Positions 8,017-19,018 of a DNA stretch of 64,000 nt are shown in pieces; position 1 is the first letter of the stretch; each line of letters begins with the position of its first letter. Made by a program: the position numbers and the translations under genes. Under the pieces are notes generated by a model. It saw only the letters and a program-made list of their open reading frames with translations, was not told the DNA's origin and searched no databases. The stretch is from Streptomyces sp. WZ-12 (GTDB lineage Bacteria; Actinomycetota; Actinomycetes; Streptomycetales; Streptomycetaceae): assembly GCF_028898845.1 (NCBI RefSeq), contig NZ_CP118574.1, positions 4,127,001-4,191,000 of the forward strand, read 5' to 3'.

Positions 8017-10035
8017 TCAGCTCTCGGTGCGCGGATCCTCGGAGGTGTCCGGCTTCTTCTCCGTGGAGACGGTGCCGGGCGCCGCCGTCACGGAGCCGTT
8101 GGCCGGGGCCAGCTCGCGCGGCGAGAGCACCGGCGGGCGGGTCGAGGGCGTACGACGCGAGGAGCCGGTCCACGCCGGGCGGGCCGGGCGCTTGACCACG
8201 TGCTTGAAGAGTTCGGCGATCTCCTCCTTGTTGAGCGTCTCCTTCTCCAGGAGCGTCAACACGAGGTTGTCGAGCACATCGCGGTTCTCGACCAGGATCT
8301 CCCACGCCTCGTTGTGCGCGGTCTCGATCAGCTTCTTGACTTCCTCGTCGACCAGCGCGGCGACCTCTTCCGAGTAGTCGCGCTGGTGACCCATCTCACG
8401 TCCCAGGAACGGCTCGGAGTTGTCCGTGCCGAACTTGATCGCGCCGAGCCGCTCGGTCATGCCGTACTGCGTGACCATCGCGCGGGCCGTCGCGGTCGCC
8501 TTCTCGATGTCGTTCGCGGCGCCCGTGGTCGGGTCGTGGAAGACCAACTCCTCCGCGGCGCGGCCGCCCAGCATGTACGCGAGCTGGTCGAGCATCTCGT
8601 TGCGGGTGGTGGAGTACTTGTCCTCGTCGGGCAGGACCATGGTGTAGCCCAGAGCCCGGCCGCGGGACAGGATCGTGATCTTGTGCACCGGGTCGGAGTT
8701 CGGCGAAGCCGCCGCGACCAGGGCGTGTCCGCCCTCGTGGTACGCGGTGATCTTCTTCTCCTTCTCGGACATGATCCGGGTCCGCTTCTGCGGTCCGGCC
8801 ACGACGCGGTCGATCGCCTCGTCCAGGAAGTGGTTGTTGATCAGCTTCTCGTCGCTCCGGGCCGTCAACAGCGCGGCCTCGTTGAGGACGTTGGACAGAT
8901 CGGCACCGGTGAAGCCGGGGGTGCGCTTGGCGACGGCCGAGAGGTCGACGTCCGGCGCGACCGGCTTGCCCTTCTGGTGGACCTTGAGGATCTCCAGCCG
9001 GCCCTGCAGGTCCGGACGGTCGACGGCGATCTGCCGGTCGAAACGGCCGGGGCGCAGCAGCGCCGGGTCGAGGATGTCCGGGCGGTTCGTGGCGGCGATC
9101 AGGATCACGCCGCCCTTCACGTCGAAGCCGTCCATCTCGACGAGGAGCTGGTTCAGCGTCTGCTCGCGCTCGTCGTGACCACCGCCGAGGCCCGCACCGC
9201 GGTGCCGGCCGACGGCGTCGATCTCGTCGACGAAGACGATCGCCGGGGCGTTCGCCTTGGCCTGCTCGAAGAGGTCGCGGACCCGGGAGGCACCGACACC
9301 GACGAACATCTCGACGAAGTCGGAGCCGGAGATCGAGTAGAACGGCACGCCCGCCTCGCCCGCGACGGCACGCGCGAGCAGCGTCTTACCCGTACCGGGC
9401 GGGCCGTAGAGCAGCACACCCTTGGGAATCTTGGCGCCGACGGCCTGGAACTTCGCCGGCTCCTGGAGGAACTCCTTGATCTCGTGGAGCTCCTCGACGG
9501 CCTCATCGGCACCCGCGACGTCCACGAAGGTCGTCTTCGGAGTGTCCTTGGTGATCAGCTTCGCCTTCGACTTGCCGAAGTTCATCACCCGGGAGCCGCC
9601 GCCCTGCATCTGATTCATCAGGAACAGGAAGACGACCACGATGAGCACGAAAGGCAGCAGTGACAGCAGCACGCCGACGAACGGGTTCTGCTTCGACGGC
9701 GAGACGGTGTAGCCGTCCTTGATCTCGCCGGTCTGGTACTTGGCCTGCAGGTTCTTCGCCAGGTCAACGCCCTGGTCGCCGATGTAGCTGGCCTGGATCT
9801 TGTTGGAACCGGAGATCTTGTAGTCGCCGGTCAGCTCGATCTTGATCTTGTTCTCGTCGCCGGTCGTCAGCTCGGCGGACTTCACCTTGTTGTCAGCGAT
9901 CGCCTTGACGACCTGACCGGTGTCCACCGTTTTGTAGCCGCCGGACGAGCCGACGACCTGCATCAACACGACCACGGCGAGGACGGCCAGCACGATCCAC
10001 ATGACTGGCCCACGGAAGTATCGCTTCACGTCCAT
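8017..10035 (-). CDS. ftsH: ATP-dependent zinc metalloprotease FtsH
   Basis: A membrane-bound AAA protease that degrades misfolded and regulatory membrane proteins. In the 672 residues: a first membrane helix ('[18 protein letters not shown]'), an extracytoplasmic domain, and a second helix near '[20 protein letters not shown]'. The AAA module has Walker A '[13 protein letters not shown]', Walker B '[11 protein letters not shown]' and SRH '[20 protein letters not shown]'. The zinc motif is 'HEGGH'. The C-terminus is a Pro/Thr-rich tail. The start at MDVKRYFRG fits the family better than the upstream in-frame ATG at 10083. Confidence 0.97.
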   Translation of the reverse strand: MDVKRYFRGPVMWIVLAVLAVVVLMQVVGSSGGYKTVDTGQVVKAIADNKVKSAELTTGDENKIKIELTGDYKISGSNKIQASYIGDQGVDLAKNLQAKYQTGEIKDGYTVSPSKQNPFVGVLLSLLPFVLIVVVFLFLMNQMQGGGSRVMNFGKSKAKLITKDTPKTTFVDVAGADEAVEELHEIKEFLQEPAKFQAVGAKIPKGVLLYGPPGTGKTLLARAVAGEAGVPFYSISGSDFVEMFVGVGASRVRDLFEQAKANAPAIVFVDEIDAVGRHRGAGLGGGHDEREQTLNQLLVEMDGFDVKGGVILIAATNRPDILDPALLRPGRFDRQIAVDRPDLQGRLEILKVHQKGKPVAPDVDLSAVAKRTPGFTGADLSNVLNEAALLTARSDEKLINNHFLDEAIDRVVAGPQKRTRIMSEKEKKITAYHEGGHALVAAASPNSDPVHKITILSRGRALGYTMVLPDEDKYSTTRNEMLDQLAYMLGGRAAEELVFHDPTTGAANDIEKATATARAMVTQYGMTERLGAIKFGTDNSEPFLGREMGHQRDYSEEVAALVDEEVKKLIETAHNEAWEILVENRDVLDNLVLTLLEKETLNKEEIAELFKHVVKRPARPAWTGSSRRTPSTRPPVLSPRELAPANGSVTAAPGTVSTEKKPDTSEDPRTES

Positions 10036-10230
10036 CCACACGGAGCCGCCTAAGGCCCCGTCCCTCCTGCCACAGTGAGGCACAACGCCCTCGGGAGGGC
10101 TGGTCGTGCGTACGGTGTCGTATTACTCGCCCGAAAACAGATTGCCTTCGGACGGTACCCCAGCATTGTCACCCGGCGCCTGCGCCGACAGTGAACAACG
10201 AAGCCGGGGATTCCCCTCTCCCTGCTCCAA

Positions 10231-10259
10231 CGGCGGGGAACCCCGAAGGGTTCCCGCCG
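10231..10259 (-). terminator. Possible terminator of hpt
   Basis: A 12-bp stem with a single bulged G (CGGCGGGGAACCC against GGGTTCCCGCCG) lies 60 bases past the hpt stop and about 200 bases before the ftsH start. The remaining gap probably carries the ftsH promoter. Confidence 0.6.
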
Positions 10260-10318
10260 GACGACAGGGGCCATCCGAGCGCTCGTCCGGCACGGTGACC
10301 GGCGAGCGCGGGACGCTC

Positions 10319-10882
10319 TCAGCCGCCGTACACGTGGGGCGAGAGGGTACCGACGAACGGCAGATTGCGGTACTTCTCCGCAAAGTCCAGGCCATAGCCC
10401 ACGACGAACTCGTTCGGGATGTCGAAGCCGATCCACTTCACGTCGATGGCGACCTTGGCCGCGTCGGGCTTGCGCAGCAGCGTGCACACCTCCAGCGAGG
10501 CGGGCTCGCGCGAGCCGAGGTTGGACAGCAGCCAGGACAGCGTCAGCCCCGAGTCGATGATGTCCTCGACGATCAGGACGTGCCTGCCCTTGATGTCGGT
10601 GTCCAGGTCCTTCAGAATGCGGACCACGCCGGAGGACTGGGTGCCCGCGCCGTAGGAGGACACGGCCATCCAGTCCATCGTGACGGGGGTGGACAGCGCA
10701 CGCGCCAGGTCCGCCATCACCATCACCGCGCCCTTGAGGACGCCGACGATGAGCAGGTCCTTGCCCGCGTACTCCGCGTCGATCTTCGCAGCCAGCTCGG
10801 CCAGCTTGGCGTCGATCTCTTCCTTAGTGATGAGCACCGACTGAAGGTCGGCGCCCATGTCCTTGTCGTCCACCCGTGCCAC
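10319..10882 (-). CDS. hpt: Hypoxanthine phosphoribosyltransferase
   Basis: Converts hypoxanthine (and guanine) with PRPP to the nucleotide in purine salvage. The 187 residues show '[19 protein letters not shown]', the PRPP-binding loop '[18 protein letters not shown]' and '[20 protein letters not shown]'. The terminal '[18 protein letters not shown]' is diagnostic of Hpt. It follows tilS on the same strand, the usual tilS-hpt-ftsH order, and is separated from tilS by a 20-bp palindrome. Confidence 0.96.
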   Translation of the reverse strand: MARVDDKDMGADLQSVLITKEEIDAKLAELAAKIDAEYAGKDLLIVGVLKGAVMVMADLARALSTPVTMDWMAVSSYGAGTQSSGVVRILKDLDTDIKGRHVLIVEDIIDSGLTLSWLLSNLGSREPASLEVCTLLRKPDAAKVAIDVKWIGFDIPNEFVVGYGLDFAEKYRNLPFVGTLSPHVYGG

Positions 10883-10908
10883 TCTCGCTCGGTTCGGTAT
10901 GCAGATCT

Positions 10909-10928
10909 GCCGCGTGAGCTCACGCGGC
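10909..10928. repeat. Perfect 20-bp palindrome between tilS and hpt
   Basis: GCCGCGTGAG followed directly by its reverse complement. It lies 27 bases before the hpt start and 46 past the tilS stop. It could be an operator for hpt or a small hairpin in a tilS-hpt transcript; no T-tract follows. Confidence 0.6.
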
Positions 10929-10974
10929 GGGAACCGGTCGCGAGATCACAAGGCAGGGCTCGATCTCCTGCGGC

Positions 10975-11982
10975 TCAGCCCTGCCGAATGACCAGTCTGC
11001 CACCCTGCCGTCGCACACCCACCCGCCCGGGGAGGTGGATGGCGCCCTGCCCCCGCCAAGCCGTGATCAGCCGGTCGACTTCCTCGATGTGCCGGGCGAA
11101 GAGCGAACCGGCCGGCGAACCGGCCGCGATGACCGCCCGGCGCAGCACCCGGCGGCGCACCGCGGCGGGCAGCGCGAAGAGCCCGGCGACGTCGAGGGCG
11201 CCGGCCTCGTCGAGCACCGCGGCCTCGGCCTCGGCGGCCCAGCCGTCCAGCGCGTCGGCGTCGTCGCGGGAGAGCTGGGCGGTCCGCGCCAGGGCCTCGA
11301 CGACCCCCTTGCCGAGGCACTTCTCCAGGGCGGGCAGCCCCTCGTGCCGCAGTCGTGAACGGGTGTAGGCGGGGTCGGTGTTGTGGGGGTCGTCCCAGAC
11401 GGGCAGCGCCTGGATGAGGCATGCCGTACGGGCGGTCTGCCGGTCGACGTCCAGGAACGGGCGGCGGTAGCGGCCATCGGTCCCGGTGGTCGCGGCCATC
11501 CCGGAGAGCGAGCGGATCCCGGAGCCGCGGGCCAGCCCCAACAGGACGGTCTCCGCCTGGTCGTCGCGGGTGTGGCCGAGGAGGACCGCGCTGGCGCCGT
11601 GGCGGTCGGCGGCGGCGTCCAGGGCGGCGTAGCGGGCGTCCCGGGCGGCCGCCTCGGGGCCGCCCGTCCGGCCCACCTGGACGCCGACGACGTCGACGGG
11701 GTCCAGCTTGAGGGCACGCAGTCGCAGGGCGACCTCGGCGGCACGGAGGTCGGAGCCCTCCTGGAGGCCGTGATCGATCGTCACGCCCCCGGCGCGGACG
11801 GCCAGTTTCGGGGCTTCGAAGGCGAGGGCGGAGGCCAGCGCCATGGAATCGGCGCCGCCGGAGCAGGCGACGAGCACGAGCGGCGCCTCGGGCCGGTCCT
11901 GCGCGCAGTGGTGGTTGAGCACGTCGTGGAGTACGCGGCGGACCGCCAGGCGTATCGCGGCGACCGCTGGATGGGGACCCAT
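10975..11982 (-). CDS. tilS: tRNA(Ile)-lysidine synthase
   Basis: TilS converts C34 of the CAU anticodon of tRNA-Ile2 to lysidine using ATP and lysine. The PP-loop '[16 protein letters not shown]' sits near residue 42, followed by '[12 protein letters not shown]', '[17 protein letters not shown]' and '[11 protein letters not shown]'. The 335-residue length is typical of actinobacterial TilS. I chose ATG 11982 (GGAAACGG upstream) over the TTG at 11994. It is followed by hpt and ftsH on the same strand. Confidence 0.95.
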   Translation of the reverse strand: MGPHPAVAAIRLAVRRVLHDVLNHHCAQDRPEAPLVLVACSGGADSMALASALAFEAPKLAVRAGGVTIDHGLQEGSDLRAAEVALRLRALKLDPVDVVGVQVGRTGGPEAAARDARYAALDAAADRHGASAVLLGHTRDDQAETVLLGLARGSGIRSLSGMAATTGTDGRYRRPFLDVDRQTARTACLIQALPVWDDPHNTDPAYTRSRLRHEGLPALEKCLGKGVVEALARTAQLSRDDADALDGWAAEAEAAVLDEAGALDVAGLFALPAAVRRRVLRRAVIAAGSPAGSLFARHIEEVDRLITAWRGQGAIHLPGRVGVRRQGGRLVIRQG

Positions 11983-12178
11983 GTCCGTTTCCAATCATTC
12001 AGGCTGGGGGACGAGCCTCGGGCCGTGGACGGCACTTCGTCACACAGAGTGCCTAGATGGTGACAGAGGCGAGCAGTTCCCCGAGCATTGCACGCCTATC
12101 CATCGGTCACGGTCCCTCAGACGGGTGATTGAAGGGGCGCTCTTCTGCCGCACGGCGTGCCCAGCTCGCGCCGTGCGC

Positions 12179-13351
12179 TTACGGTGCCCCGTCCGCCTTC
12201 CGGTGCACCCGCGCGACCCAGTCCGCCGGTTTGGCGATCTCCTGTTTGGTGGGGAGGGTGTTCGGCGACGTCCAGATGCGGTTGAAGCCGTCCATGCCGA
12301 CCTCCTCCACGACCGAGCGCACGAAACGCTCGCCGTCACGGTACTGCCGCAGCTTGGCATCCAGTCCCAGCAGCCTCCGCAGCGCCTGGTCCAGCCGGCC
12401 CGCGCCGCTGGCCCGCCGCTTCTGGAACTTCTCCCGGATCTCCGCCACCGAGGGCACCACCTCCGGCCCCACCCCGTCCATGACGAAGTCGGCGTGCCCC
12501 TCCAGCAGCGACATCACGGCCGTCAGCCGGCCGAGGATCTCCCGCTGCGCGGGCGTCTGCACCAGGTCCACCAGCGACCTGCTCTCGTCGCCCTCCTCGC
12601 CCTCCGGCTTGGCGCCGGCCAGCGACTGGGCGGCCTCCCGCAGCCGCTCCAGCAGCGTCCCCGGGTCGATGTCGGTCTCCGCGAGGAAGGACTGGATCTC
12701 CCCCTCGATGTGGTCCCGCAGCCACGGCACGGCGCTGAACTGGGTCCGGTGGGTCTCCTCGTGCAGGCAGACCCACAGCCGGAAGTCGTGCGGCGCCACG
12801 TCGAGTTCGCGCTCCACGTGGACGATGTTCGGCGCCACCAGCAGCAGCCGGCCGCCCTGCGTCCCGGCCGGCAGACTGCGCGAGGCCGGGGCGAACGTCT
12901 CGTACTGCCCCAGCACCCGCGAGGCCAGGAACGACAGCAGCATGCCCAGCTCGACGCCGGTGACCTTGCCGCCGACCGCGCCGAGCACCGCGCCACCGGG
13001 CGTCGAGGACCGCCGGTCCTCCATCTTGGCGAGCAGTGGCTTCAGCACCGCCCGGAACCCGGCGACGTTGGCCCGGATCCAGCCGGGCCGGTCCACCACC
13101 AGGACCGGGGTGTCGTGCGGGGACGGCTCGGCCGTGGCCGCATCGCCGTCCGGCGCCGCCTCCACCCCCGGCGGGGCCATCCGGGTGAAGCCGCGGACGT
13201 GCGCCTCGGACGACTTGGCGTGCTGGCGTAGCTCGGCGACGATCGCCCGCGCCTCGTCCCGGCTGACGTCCGGCCCCGGCCGCACGAAGCGGGTCGCGGT
13301 CGCCACCGCGAGGTTCCAGTCGACCATCTCGGTTCCACCGATGCTCGTCAT
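12179..13351 (-). CDS. Zinc-dependent metalloprotease, DUF2342 family
   Basis: A 390-residue protein with HExxH in 'WVCLHEETHRTQF' near residue 215, followed by a downstream glutamate-rich 'LLEGHADFVMDGVG'. Both are hallmarks of the DUF2342 (coenzyme F420 biosynthesis-associated/zincin-like) family of actinobacteria. 'LVAPNIVHVERELDV' precedes the active site. The target is unknown. ATG 13351 is preferred; the in-frame sequence further upstream is low-complexity. It lies between dacB and tilS on the same strand, a conserved actinobacterial neighbourhood. Confidence 0.87.
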   Translation of the reverse strand: MTSIGGTEMVDWNLAVATATRFVRPGPDVSRDEARAIVAELRQHAKSSEAHVRGFTRMAPPGVEAAPDGDAATAEPSPHDTPVLVVDRPGWIRANVAGFRAVLKPLLAKMEDRRSSTPGGAVLGAVGGKVTGVELGMLLSFLASRVLGQYETFAPASRSLPAGTQGGRLLLVAPNIVHVERELDVAPHDFRLWVCLHEETHRTQFSAVPWLRDHIEGEIQSFLAETDIDPGTLLERLREAAQSLAGAKPEGEEGDESRSLVDLVQTPAQREILGRLTAVMSLLEGHADFVMDGVGPEVVPSVAEIREKFQKRRASGAGRLDQALRRLLGLDAKLRQYRDGERFVRSVVEEVGMDGFNRIWTSPNTLPTKQEIAKPADWVARVHRKADGAP

Positions 13352-13532
13352 GGGTTCACCGTACGGGGGTGGGGGGCTGCGGGGTAGCCGGTCGCCTGCG
13401 GCGGGCGGCGTCTCCACGTTGTGGAGTGCTTCCCACGTTGTCGGCCGTCCCGCCGTGGTGGTTGCTGTCATTGCGCCTGCGGCGCGGAGCCGCTGCGCGG
13501 GGCTGTCGGGGGCGGTGACGGGTGGAACTGGG

Positions 13533-15146
13533 TTAGCGGCAGCCGCAGTTGGCGAGGGTGGAGGCCATGCGGTCCAGGGCCTTCTGGGCGGATGGGGGGT
13601 CGGTGGTGCCGGTGGTCATGAAGGCGAAGGCCAGGAGGCGGCCGTCGGCGTCGACGACGGTGCCGGCGAGGGTGTTGACGCCGGTGAGGGTGCCGGTCTT
13701 GGCGCGTACGGTGCCGGCGCCGGCGGTGTCGCCGACGTAGCGGCCGCTGAGCGTGCCGGTGAAGGCGGCCACCGGGAGGCCGGTGGCGACGGAGCGGAGC
13801 TCGGGCTTGGCGGGGGCGGCGGCGAGCAGCAGGAGGTGGGAGAGGAGGTTCGCGGAGACCTTGTCGTCGCGGTTCAGGCCGCTGCCGTCCTCGAAGACCG
13901 CGCCGGCGAGCGGGAGGTGCTGGGCGGCCAGCGCGTTGCGCACCGCCCTGGCCGCGCCGTCGAAGCTGGCCGGCTGGTGCGCGCCGAGCGCGGCCTGGCG
14001 GGCCAGCGCCTCGGCGATGTCGTTGTCGCTGTAGGTCAGCATCCGCTCGACGAGGGCGGAGAGCGGGAGGGAGTGGACGGTGGCGATCCGGCCGGCGTTC
14101 TTGGGGGCGCGGGCCTCCTCGGGGTCGCCGCTGACGGTGATGCCGCGCTCCTTGAGGAGGCCAGCGAAGGCGTGGGCGGCGTCGGCGGCCGGGTCGGTGG
14201 AGCGCGGCGCGGGGCCGTGGTCGCTGTCGTCGAGGCGGGCCTCGTCGGTCATCAGGGCGGTGACCGGGGCGATGTTCTCGTTGGGGCCGATGGGGTGCTG
14301 GACGGGGCCCGCGTAGGCGCCGGCGTCGTAGCCGAGGCCGACGGTGGTGAGCTTGCGCTGCTTGAGGGCGCGGGCGGTGGCGTCGGCGAGGTCGCGCAGG
14401 CTGGCCGGCCGCTCGCCGGGGCCGGGGCGGGACGGCCGGGCGGTGAGGGTCGGGTCGCCGCCGCCGACCAGGACGATCCGGTCCTTGTCGGCCAACACCA
14501 CGCCGGTGTCGATGCGGTGCTCGGCGCCGCGCAGCGAGAGCGCGGCCACCGCGGTGGCCAGCTTGACCGTCGAGGCGGGGGTGGCCAGGGCGTCCGGCTG
14601 CTCGCCGAAGACCTGCCGGCCGGCCGCGACGTCCACGACGGACGCGCTCCGCAGCGGGCCCAGCGCCGGGTCCGTCAGCAACGGCGCCAGCGCGTCGGCC
14701 AGCCCGCCGTCGGTGGGCACCGGCGCCGCGCCGCGGCCCACCGCGCCCCGCGCCGGCCCGCCGAGCGCGGTCAGCACGGCCGGCGCGCTGGGCGCCGGCC
14801 CGGGCGCCCGGCCGTCATCGTGATGCTCGCCACCTGTTGCCGGACCGAGGGCCGCGGCCGCCCGCTCGGCCGTACGCTGACCGGAGTCCCACGGCCCGGC
14901 CGCCGCCACCGCGACGACCGCGACCGCCAGACCGGTGGCAGCGGACACCGCGGTCAACTGCCAGGTCTGCCGCGTGTGCCGCGGTGCGGCCAGCCACGCC
15001 CGCCGGGCGGCGTTCGACGTCGCGTGCGCGGTGCGCTGTGCGGACCGCGCCGCGCTGCGCGTGCGGCCCCCGGCCCGGCGTGCCGCCAGCCGCGCGGAAC
15101 GCTGCGCCGATTGCCATCTGACCTGCCACATTCGGGTCTCGGGCAC
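13533..15146 (-). CDS. dacB: D-alanyl-D-alanine carboxypeptidase/endopeptidase, PBP4 type
   Basis: A class C penicillin-binding protein (peptidase S13) acting on peptidoglycan. All three active-site motifs are visible: SxxK in '[14 protein letters not shown]', SxN in '[13 protein letters not shown]' and KTG in '[12 protein letters not shown]'. The 537-residue protein has an Arg/Ala-rich cytoplasmic N-terminus of about 60 residues, then one helix ('[20 protein letters not shown]') that should anchor it. GTG 15146 has AAAGGGG upstream; the ATG at 15131 lacks a ribosome site. It diverges from ppa across 86 bases. Confidence 0.92.
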   Translation of the reverse strand: MPETRMWQVRWQSAQRSARLAARRAGGRTRSAARSAQRTAHATSNAARRAWLAAPRHTRQTWQLTAVSAATGLAVAVVAVAAAGPWDSGQRTAERAAAALGPATGGEHHDDGRAPGPAPSAPAVLTALGGPARGAVGRGAAPVPTDGGLADALAPLLTDPALGPLRSASVVDVAAGRQVFGEQPDALATPASTVKLATAVAALSLRGAEHRIDTGVVLADKDRIVLVGGGDPTLTARPSRPGPGERPASLRDLADATARALKQRKLTTVGLGYDAGAYAGPVQHPIGPNENIAPVTALMTDEARLDDSDHGPAPRSTDPAADAAHAFAGLLKERGITVSGDPEEARAPKNAGRIATVHSLPLSALVERMLTYSDNDIAEALARQAALGAHQPASFDGAARAVRNALAAQHLPLAGAVFEDGSGLNRDDKVSANLLSHLLLLAAAPAKPELRSVATGLPVAAFTGTLSGRYVGDTAGAGTVRAKTGTLTGVNTLAGTVVDADGRLLAFAFMTTGTTDPPSAQKALDRMASTLANCGCR

Positions 15147-15232
15147 TTCGGACCAGCCCCTTTCGCCACCACGCACCTGCGTGGGGGACACTTAATCATC
15201 AGACGTATGTGTTGATCATGGAGGAGCCACCC

Positions 15233-15724
15233 GTGGAGTTCGACGTCACCATCGAGATCCCGAAGGGTTCGCGGAACAAGTACGAGGTGGACCACGAGAC
15301 CGGTCGGATCCGCCTGGACCGTCGACTCTTCACCTCGACCAGCTACCCGGCCGACTACGGCTTCGTCGAGGACACCCTCGGCGAGGACGGCGACCCGTTG
15401 GACGCGCTGGTCATCCTGGACGAGCCGACCTTCCCCGGCTGCCTCATCAAGTGCCGCGCCATCGGCATGTTCCGCATGACGGACGAGGCCGGCGGCGACG
15501 ACAAGTTGCTGTGCGTCCCCGCCTCGGACCCGCGCGTCGAGCACCTCCGCGACATCCACCACGTCTCGGAGTTCGACCGCCTGGAGATCCAGCACTTCTT
15601 CGAGGTCTACAAGGACCTGGAGCCCGGCAAGTCCGTCGAGGGCGCCAACTGGGTCGGCCGGACCGACGCCGAGGCCGAGATCGAGCGCTCCTACAAGCGC
15701 TTCGAGGCGCAGGGCGGGCACTGA
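15233..15724 (+). CDS. ppa: Inorganic pyrophosphatase
   Basis: Hydrolyses pyrophosphate to drive biosynthetic reactions. The 163 residues match family I: '[17 protein letters not shown]', '[20 protein letters not shown]' containing the signature DGDPLDALV, and '[16 protein letters not shown]'. GTG 15233 ([12 protein letters not shown]) is chosen because GGAGG lies eight bases upstream; an in-frame ATG at 15218 has no such site. It is monocistronic, ending in a strong terminator. Confidence 0.97.
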   Translation: MEFDVTIEIPKGSRNKYEVDHETGRIRLDRRLFTSTSYPADYGFVEDTLGEDGDPLDALVILDEPTFPGCLIKCRAIGMFRMTDEAGGDDKLLCVPASDPRVEHLRDIHHVSEFDRLEIQHFFEVYKDLEPGKSVEGANWVGRTDAEAEIERSYKRFEAQGGH

Positions 15725-15808
15725 CCCGACCGGAGCCGATCCGGCGGGTGTGCGGGGTTCTCCGAAAGCCCCGCGCGCCCGCGGGCGCGCTCTGATTTTC
15801 GTACGCGA

Positions 15809-15838
15809 ACGGGCGGCCCCCATCTGGGGGCCGCCCGT
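15809..15838. terminator. Bidirectional terminator between ppa and the exporter gene
   Basis: A 14-bp perfect inverted repeat (15809-15822 / 15825-15838), in RNA a 13-bp stem with loop ATCT, centred about 100 bases past ppa and 36 bases past the convergent gene. Confidence 0.88.
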
Positions 15839-15858
15839 CGTGCGTGTCGCGGGTCGGG

Positions 15859-17544
15859 TCAGAACCCTCGGGTCCGTTTGGCCGCGCGGCGCCCGCCGGC
15901 CGCCTCGGTGATCCCGGGCGCCCGCAGGAACAGCCGGGCGACCTCGCCACCGAGGTTGACCCCGACGGCGATCGCCAGCGCCAGCGAGGCGGCCTTGATC
16001 AGCGACGAGAAGCCCTCCAGCAGGTTGCCCTGGGCGAAATTGAGCAGCCCGAAGTAGGTCGCGCTACCGGGGAGCAGCGGCCCGATCGCCGCGGTCACGT
16101 AGGGCAGCGCCGAGGCGTAGCGGTATCGGGAGAGCAACTGGCCGAAGAGGCCGACGAGTCCGGCGGCGATGGCGGTGGAGGGCACCGCGTTGAAGCCGGC
16201 CCGGAAGGTCAGCACCCCGTACACCACCCATGCGACCCCGCCGTTTATGGTCGCGAACGCCACGGTGTGGCGCTCCTGTTGGAGCAGCACGCAGAACGCC
16301 AGCGCCAGCAGCATCGACGCCATGATCTGCACCACCGGCTCGTTGTAGACCTGCAACGCCTGCTGCGGGTGGAGCCGTTGAAGGCCGGGGTCGGCCTGGA
16401 GCCCTACGTAGAGCACGGACAGCACGCCGACGACGATGCCGACGATCAGGTAGCCGACCTCCAACAGTCGCGCGGAGGCGGTGATGTAGTAGCCGGTCAG
16501 CCCGTCCTGGACGCTGGCGACCAGCGCCCGTCCCGGGATCAGCGCGAACAGTCCACCGGTGATCACCGCGGAGAACTGCACGTTGGAGTGGGCCAGCCCG
16601 AAGGCCAGCCCGATCGCGGCCGGCGGCATCGCCGCGACCACGAACTGGTAGAACTCCGGCAGCCCGCGCGCCGACGCCAACCAGGCCAGCCGGTCGCCGA
16701 GCATCGAGCCGATCGCCGCCGCGACGAACACCAGCAGCCCACCGCCGACCAGCATGGATGCCGCGCCGGACAGCAGCCCCGAGGCCACCGTCAGCGCCCA
16801 GCTCGGATACGGGTGCCGATTGCGGCGTATCTCGGCCAGCCCGCGGTACGCCTCCTCCAGGCTGATCCCTTCCGACGTGATCTCGTCGACCAGTCGGAAG
16901 ACCGCCGAGAGCCGGGTGTAGTCCACCCCGCGCCGCCGCACCGTCCGGCTGGCGGTGAGCGGATCGTCGATCAGCGACGGCTGGTACGAGATCGACAGCA
17001 GGGTGAAGGTGACGGTCGGCTCGACCCGCTCCAGCCCGTAGGCGTGCGCGACGCCGAACATCGCCGCCTCGACGTCCTCCGCGCCCTCGCCGCCGGCCAG
17101 CAGGATCTCCCCGATACGCAGCGTCAGGTCCAGGACGCGGGGGACGGCGGGGCCGCCGTCCTCCTCCTCGACGCGTTCGACGCGCTCGGGGACCGGCCGC
17201 TCGTGGATCGGCATCCGCAGCATGGTGCGCATCCGGTCCTGCCACGGCGCTTCCTTGGTGAGGCTGAGCACCGGGATGCCGTGCGGCGGCGTGAACGCCG
17301 GCAACAGCGTCTGCCCGGTGGTGCTCCCCGGCCGCGCGAACGCCGACCCCTCGGGTTCGGCCGGCGCCTCCGGCAGCAGCCCCTCCGGCAGCGCGAACTC
17401 CGAAGTGGGGTGCTCCTCCTCCGGCGGCGGTGGCAACGGAACGCCCAGCGGCGGGGTGAACGCGCTGCGCACCTCGTCCGGTTGCGGCTTGCGCTCCTCC
17501 TCCGAGGTGCCGTTGCCGTTGCTGCGTGGTGAGTCCGACGCCAC
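15859..17544 (-). CDS. Threonine/serine exporter family protein (ThrE type)
   Basis: A 561-residue protein. About 130 N-terminal residues are Pro/Glu-rich and cytoplasmic. A DUF1212 domain follows ('LTLRIGEILLAGGEGAEDVE', 'YTRLSAVFRLVDEITSEGI'), then around ten membrane helices in two blocks, the second resembling ThrE_2. Corynebacterial ThrE exports threonine and serine; this substrate is inferred only from family. The conserved 'LLAGGEGAEDVEAAM' motif is intact. Start GTG 17544. It converges with ppa. Upstream is a 490-base gene-free stretch. Confidence 0.86.
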   Translation of the reverse strand: MASDSPRSNGNGTSEEERKPQPDEVRSAFTPPLGVPLPPPPEEEHPTSEFALPEGLLPEAPAEPEGSAFARPGSTTGQTLLPAFTPPHGIPVLSLTKEAPWQDRMRTMLRMPIHERPVPERVERVEEEDGGPAVPRVLDLTLRIGEILLAGGEGAEDVEAAMFGVAHAYGLERVEPTVTFTLLSISYQPSLIDDPLTASRTVRRRGVDYTRLSAVFRLVDEITSEGISLEEAYRGLAEIRRNRHPYPSWALTVASGLLSGAASMLVGGGLLVFVAAAIGSMLGDRLAWLASARGLPEFYQFVVAAMPPAAIGLAFGLAHSNVQFSAVITGGLFALIPGRALVASVQDGLTGYYITASARLLEVGYLIVGIVVGVLSVLYVGLQADPGLQRLHPQQALQVYNEPVVQIMASMLLALAFCVLLQQERHTVAFATINGGVAWVVYGVLTFRAGFNAVPSTAIAAGLVGLFGQLLSRYRYASALPYVTAAIGPLLPGSATYFGLLNFAQGNLLEGFSSLIKAASLALAIAVGVNLGGEVARLFLRAPGITEAAGGRRAAKRTRGF

Positions 17545-18037
17545 GTCTCTCCGCTCCTCGTTCCTACGCCTCCTGCCGACGGGTCATGCACACGATGCCG
17601 TATCCCGGGACACCGCGCTCCCCCGGGGCCCCTCCCCCCTTTCCGGCTCCCCCGCAGAACCGCCCACCCAGGCCCCCGCAGCCATCGCCCCGCCCAAAGT
17701 CCTTCTATCGATGGACACTCGCCGAACGGCCTCCGCGTACCCCCAGACGTACGGGACATGTGGCCGGAGCGCGTACGAACTCAACGGACGGCCCGCGGGC
17801 GGGAAGTGGGCGGCGGCACACGCCGACGGTCAGCAAACCGGTCGGGCCCGCGGCCGGGAGCCGGCGGCGGCGCGGGCCGGCAGCCGGCAGACCGAGCGGG
17901 CCCAGCGGTGGAGAGTCGGCGGCGGCGCGGGCCGGAGGGGGCCCGCGAAGCGCCCGCACCCACCGGGCCGCAGGCGGACGACCAAGCCAGACAACCCGCC
18001 CACGACCCGGCGGCGGGAAAGCCGAAAAGGAAAGAAG
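17545..18037. other. Gene-free stretch between the exporter gene and dedA
   Basis: About 490 bases with no credible gene. Frames open on both strands give only Arg/Ala/Pro/Gly-rich strings with no ribosome site or conserved pattern. The right half is extremely G+C-rich with short GGCGGCGCGGGCC-like repeats. The left end should hold the promoter of the exporter gene. Confidence 0.5.
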
Positions 18038-18065
18038 GCCGGGCCCGCTCACTCACGGGCCCGGC
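18038..18065 (-). terminator. Terminator of dedA
   Basis: A perfect 10-bp stem (GCCGGGCCCG arm, 18038-18047 / 18056-18065) with an eight-base loop, seven bases past the dedA stop. On the minus strand it is followed by TTCTTTCCTTTTC, a good T-rich tail. Confidence 0.88.
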
Positions 18066-18071
18066 GCGGCG

Positions 18072-18773
18072 TCACCGCTTGGCGTGCCGCCCCCGGCCCT
18101 GCGACCGTCCCGCGACCGCCGGCGACTCGGCCGCCGTGCCCGCCGGCGCCTTCTTCGCCTTGCTCCGCGCCCGCAGGAACTCGATGACCACCGGCACCAC
18201 GGAGATCAGCACGATCGCCACGAGGATCAGCTCGATGTTCTTGTGCACGAACTCGACGTTGCCCAGCGCGGCGCCCAGCAGCGTCACCCCGGCCCCCCAC
18301 AACGTCCCCCCGATGATGTTGAAGGTGATGAAGGAGCGGTAGTTCATGCCACTCACGCCCGCGATGATCGGCGTGAACGTCCGCACGATCGGCACGAAAC
18401 GGGCCAGGATCAAGGACTTGGGGCCGTGCTTCTCGAAGAAGGCGTGCGCCTTCTCGACGTTCTCCTGCTTGAACAGCCGGGAGTCGGGCCGCTTGAAGAG
18501 CGACGGCCCGACCTTCCGCCCGAAGAGGTAGCCGGCCTGGTCACCCAGCACGGCCGCCAGCACCACCAGCACGCACACCAGCCACAGCGGCTTGTCCAGC
18601 TTGTTCGCCGTCACCATCAGCCCGGTGGTGAACAGCAGCGAGTCGCCCGGCAGGAAGAAGCCGATCAGCAGCCCGGACTCCGCGAAGACGATGAGCAGGA
18701 CGCCGATCAGGCCGAAATTCGCGATCAAGAAGTCCGAGTTCAGCCACTGGGGACCGAGCGCGAGAGTATCCAC
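18072..18773 (-). CDS. DedA family membrane protein
   Basis: A 233-residue SNARE-associated (VTT) domain protein. DedA proteins are thought to act in membrane lipid transport and envelope homeostasis. Signature stretches are 'ESGLLIGFFLPGDSLLFTTG' near residue 35, 'GDQAGYLFGRKVG', 'FFEKHGPKSLILARFVPIVR' and 'FTPIIAGVSGM'. These include the conserved Glu, Asp and Arg residues of the family. The C-terminal 35 residues are basic and Ala-rich. GTG 18773 is preceded by AGGAG at ten bases. It stands alone and ends in its own terminator. Confidence 0.92.
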   Translation of the reverse strand: MDTLALGPQWLNSDFLIANFGLIGVLLIVFAESGLLIGFFLPGDSLLFTTGLMVTANKLDKPLWLVCVLVVLAAVLGDQAGYLFGRKVGPSLFKRPDSRLFKQENVEKAHAFFEKHGPKSLILARFVPIVRTFTPIIAGVSGMNYRSFITFNIIGGTLWGAGVTLLGAALGNVEFVHKNIELILVAIVLISVVPVVIEFLRARSKAKKAPAGTAAESPAVAGRSQGRGRHAKR

Positions 18774-19018
18774 GGGGTGAAGGCTCCTGGGTCGAGGGCG
18801 CCCGGCTCGCGCGGCGCGACGAGCGGAAGCAAGGGGCAGGCGCAGTGTGCGGCCCAAAGCTATCAACGCACTATGACGCGTCGTGGTTCCAGCCGGGAGC
18901 CCGGGCCCCGCACCGCCCCCGACCGCCCCGCACCGGCGTCCCACCCGACCGCCCCCGGCCGCTGGCCGCCCCCGCCGCCCCGGGTGATCCTGGCCGCAAC
19001 GACAGGAAGGTACGGGCC

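Noticed and set aside
17545..18056. Several open frames on both strands in the gap before dedA
   Set aside because: All are low-complexity Arg/Pro/Ala/Gly strings with no start signal; they reflect extreme G+C content.
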